DNA from: an uncultured Eubacteriales bacterium
Lineage (GTDB): Bacteria; Bacillota; Clostridia; Christensenellales; Aristaeellaceae
NCBI GenBank assembly: GCA_902764285.1
Contig: CACWVN010000001.1
Location: 1-61,574 of the forward strand
DNA length: 61,574 bases
Reading direction: 5' to 3'
Shown in pieces: positions 60,285-61,574 of the stretch. Made by a program: the position numbers and the translations under genes. The stretch's first letter is position 1; each line of letters starts with the position of its first letter. The notes below the pieces were generated by a model. That model was not told the origin of the DNA. It saw only the letters and a program-made list of their open reading frames with translations, and did not search any database.

Positions 60285-61574
60285 TTACGGGTTCAGCAGG
60301 GTCATGGCCTCGTCGATCTTGCCATCGGCGACCTCCAGGCAGTGCAGGTCCAGCGCGGAGTTGTGCGCGCCTTCGGAGTTCTCCACGTAGCTGAAATCGA
60401 AGAACCACTGCGCCTCGCGGTGCAGCTTGCGCACGGCGTTCAGCTCGTCCTCGGACATCTTGCCCTCGGTGACCGCCGCGGCCAGCGCTTCCTTCAAACC
60501 GGCCAGCTTGTTGCCCACCTCGGTCTCGCGGGCGGTGACGTTCGCCTGGATGCCGTGGACGTACTCGACCATGTCGGTGCTGCCGTGGCACTTGGCGCAG
60601 CTGTTCAGCAGCGCCTCGTTCTCCAGCGGGCTGACCAGGAAATGGCTGCGGTATTCCGTGCCGCCCTCTGTCGTCTCCGTGGGCATGTGGCAGTCCGCGC
60701 AGCTCAGCAGCGCGGCATGCTTGCCCTGCAGGAAGGTCTCCATCTCCGGGTGCTGCGCCTTCAGCAGCCGCGTGCCCGTGGATTCCTGCGTCCAGTCGGC
60801 GAAGTCCAGCGCGTCGTAGTAGGCCAGGATCGCCTCGGGCGTCATCTCCTCCACGCTGTGATAGGGCATCATGGCCTCGCTGTCCTCGGGCGTGAAGTAG
60901 TATTCGATGTGGCACTGGCCGCAGGACAGCACAGATGCGTCGATGGTGGACACGTTGTCACCCAGCGCCTCGTTCACGTACTGGTGGGTGACCGCCAGCG
61001 CGCCGTCATTGCCGTTATCCGCGCCGTGGCAGCTGTAGCAGCTGACGTTCTGCTTCATCTGCGGCATGACCTCGTCGAAGGGCATCGAGTACACGGCCAC
61101 GCCCTGTTCCTCGATCATCTTGTGCAGGTCCGGCGTCTTGCAGGTGATGCAGTTGGCCTTGGGATGCGGCCGCTGGGTCTTGGCGACGTCCTCCAGCGTG
61201 TATTCGTGGCCGCGGGCGCTGCCATAGTCCTTGGCAAAGCCGTAGCCTTCGTAGATGGTGACCAGGTACGGGTCCTGCTCCAGGTAGTCGATCACGTAGC
61301 TGTTGTCCTTGTTGGCGCCCATGCTCACGACGATCTGGGGAAGGATCTCCGCCATCCGCGCAGCGTCCGCTTCCGCGGCCTCCGCGGGCTCGGCTTCGGG
61401 CTCGGCGGGCTTGGTTTCCGCTTCCGCGGGCGCAGGTTCGGCGGGTGCTTCACCCTCGCCGGAGGCCTGGGCCATCAGCTCGGCGACGGCTTCCTGGACC
61501 GCGGTGGAGGAGACCGTGACGCCGGAGATGGCGTCCACGGACTGCTTCGCCACGATCTGGTCGGCCCAGCCGCT
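60285..61574 (-). CDS. nrfA: NrfA-type pentaheme cytochrome c nitrite reductase with N-terminal FMN-binding segment (5' end outside window)
   Basis: The open frame runs off the right edge; 429 residues are visible. Five heme sites occur in NrfA order: CITCK (61153-61137, Lys-ligated catalytic heme), CYSCH (61039-61025), CGQCH (60923-60909), CADCH (60701-60687) and CAKCH (60599-60585). NrfA landmarks are QCHIEYYFTPED, LKAQHPEMETF and the C-terminal HREAQWFFDF. On the N-terminal side lies VDAISGVTVSSTAVQEAV, a good FMN_bind flavinylation motif (Thr of SGVT), joined by a Pro/Glu/Ala-rich linker of about 45 residues. It should reduce nitrite to ammonium outside the membrane. No NrfH is seen in the window. 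Confidence 0.9.
   Translation of the reverse strand, partial: SGWADQIVAKQSVDAISGVTVSSTAVQEAVAELMAQASGEGEAPAEPAPAEAETKPAEPEAEPAEAAEADAARMAEILPQIVVSMGANKDNSYVIDYLEQDPYLVTIYEGYGFAKDYGSARGHEYTLEDVAKTQRPHPKANCITCKTPDLHKMIEEQGVAVYSMPFDEVMPQMKQNVSCYSCHGADNGNDGALAVTHQYVNEALGDNVSTIDASVLSCGQCHIEYYFTPEDSEAMMPYHSVEEMTPEAILAYYDALDFADWTQESTGTRLLKAQHPEMETFLQGKHAALLSCADCHMPTETTEGGTEYRSHFLVSPLENEALLNSCAKCHGSTDMVEYVHGIQANVTARETEVGNKLAGLKEALAAAVTEGKMSEDELNAVRKLHREAQWFFDFSYVENSEGAHNSALDLHCLEVADGKIDEAMTLLNP

Overview
The window is high-GC DNA from an anaerobic, probably gut- or rumen-associated member of the class Clostridia (Bacillota). This rests on strong AGGAGG-type ribosome binding sites, frequent GTG/TTG starts, sigma-A promoters (many with an extended TGn -10), an oxygen-sensitive class III ribonucleotide reductase, butyrate kinase, a split transketolase and many solute-binding lipoproteins. 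The order or genus cannot be fixed from the sequence. No rRNA, tRNA, CRISPR array, transposase or phage gene was seen. 51 coding sequences are called; the last runs off the right edge.

Layout. 0-5 kb: a MATE efflux pump, convergent with an acpS-nnr-unknown-metallohydrolase operon. 5-12 kb: MoxR ATPase, DUF58 protein and a ribonucleotide reductase activase, then four NrdR-like boxes before nrdD (fused to a C-terminal glutaredoxin-like domain) and a thioredoxin reductase-like gene. 12-18 kb: a three-gene sensory operon in which a 1197-residue receptor (ECF-S-like membrane domain, beta-propeller, HD-GYP) lies between two binding-protein genes. 18-28 kb: a YtfQ-YtfR-YtfT-YjfF-like sugar ABC transporter, divergent from a LytS/YesM-type kinase and a second sugar-binding lipoprotein; a YesN-type regulator faces them. 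This resembles the XylFII-LytS-YesN three-component arrangement. 28-38 kb: split transketolase, a LUD protein, an O-acetylhomoserine sulfhydrylase-type enzyme, a complete NAD salvage operon (pncA-pncB-nadE), a Na/Pi cotransporter and a YczE-like membrane protein. 38-52 kb: AEC transporter, buk-pta, a glycosidase operon (alpha/beta hydrolase, GH27, GH127), glycogen synthase, alpha-amylase, and an acyltransferase-PAP2-GtrA membrane operon.

52-61.6 kb is the most unusual part: an extracytosolic flavin and heme redox locus. It encodes a lipoprotein flavin reductase with two FMN-attachment motifs, an EetA-like NusG-II lipoprotein, an EetB-like Gx membrane protein, the flavin transferase ApbE, a second NusG-II protein, the ResB/CcsA cytochrome c assembly proteins, and a pentaheme NrfA-type ammonia-forming nitrite reductase whose N-terminal side carries an FMN-attachment motif. 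No NrfH is visible. The simplest reading is that ApbE flavinylates both the reductase and the NrfA fusion, CcsBA attaches the hemes, and flavin domains rather than NrfH deliver electrons to nitrite outside the membrane. This is inference; the upstream end of the NrfA gene lies outside the window.

Regulatory and repeat features include a perfect sigma-A consensus promoter leaving the left edge, a duplicated promoter/operator segment carrying a roughly 100-bp structured insert before the kinase gene, and a family of purine-rich inverted repeats in several intergenic regions.
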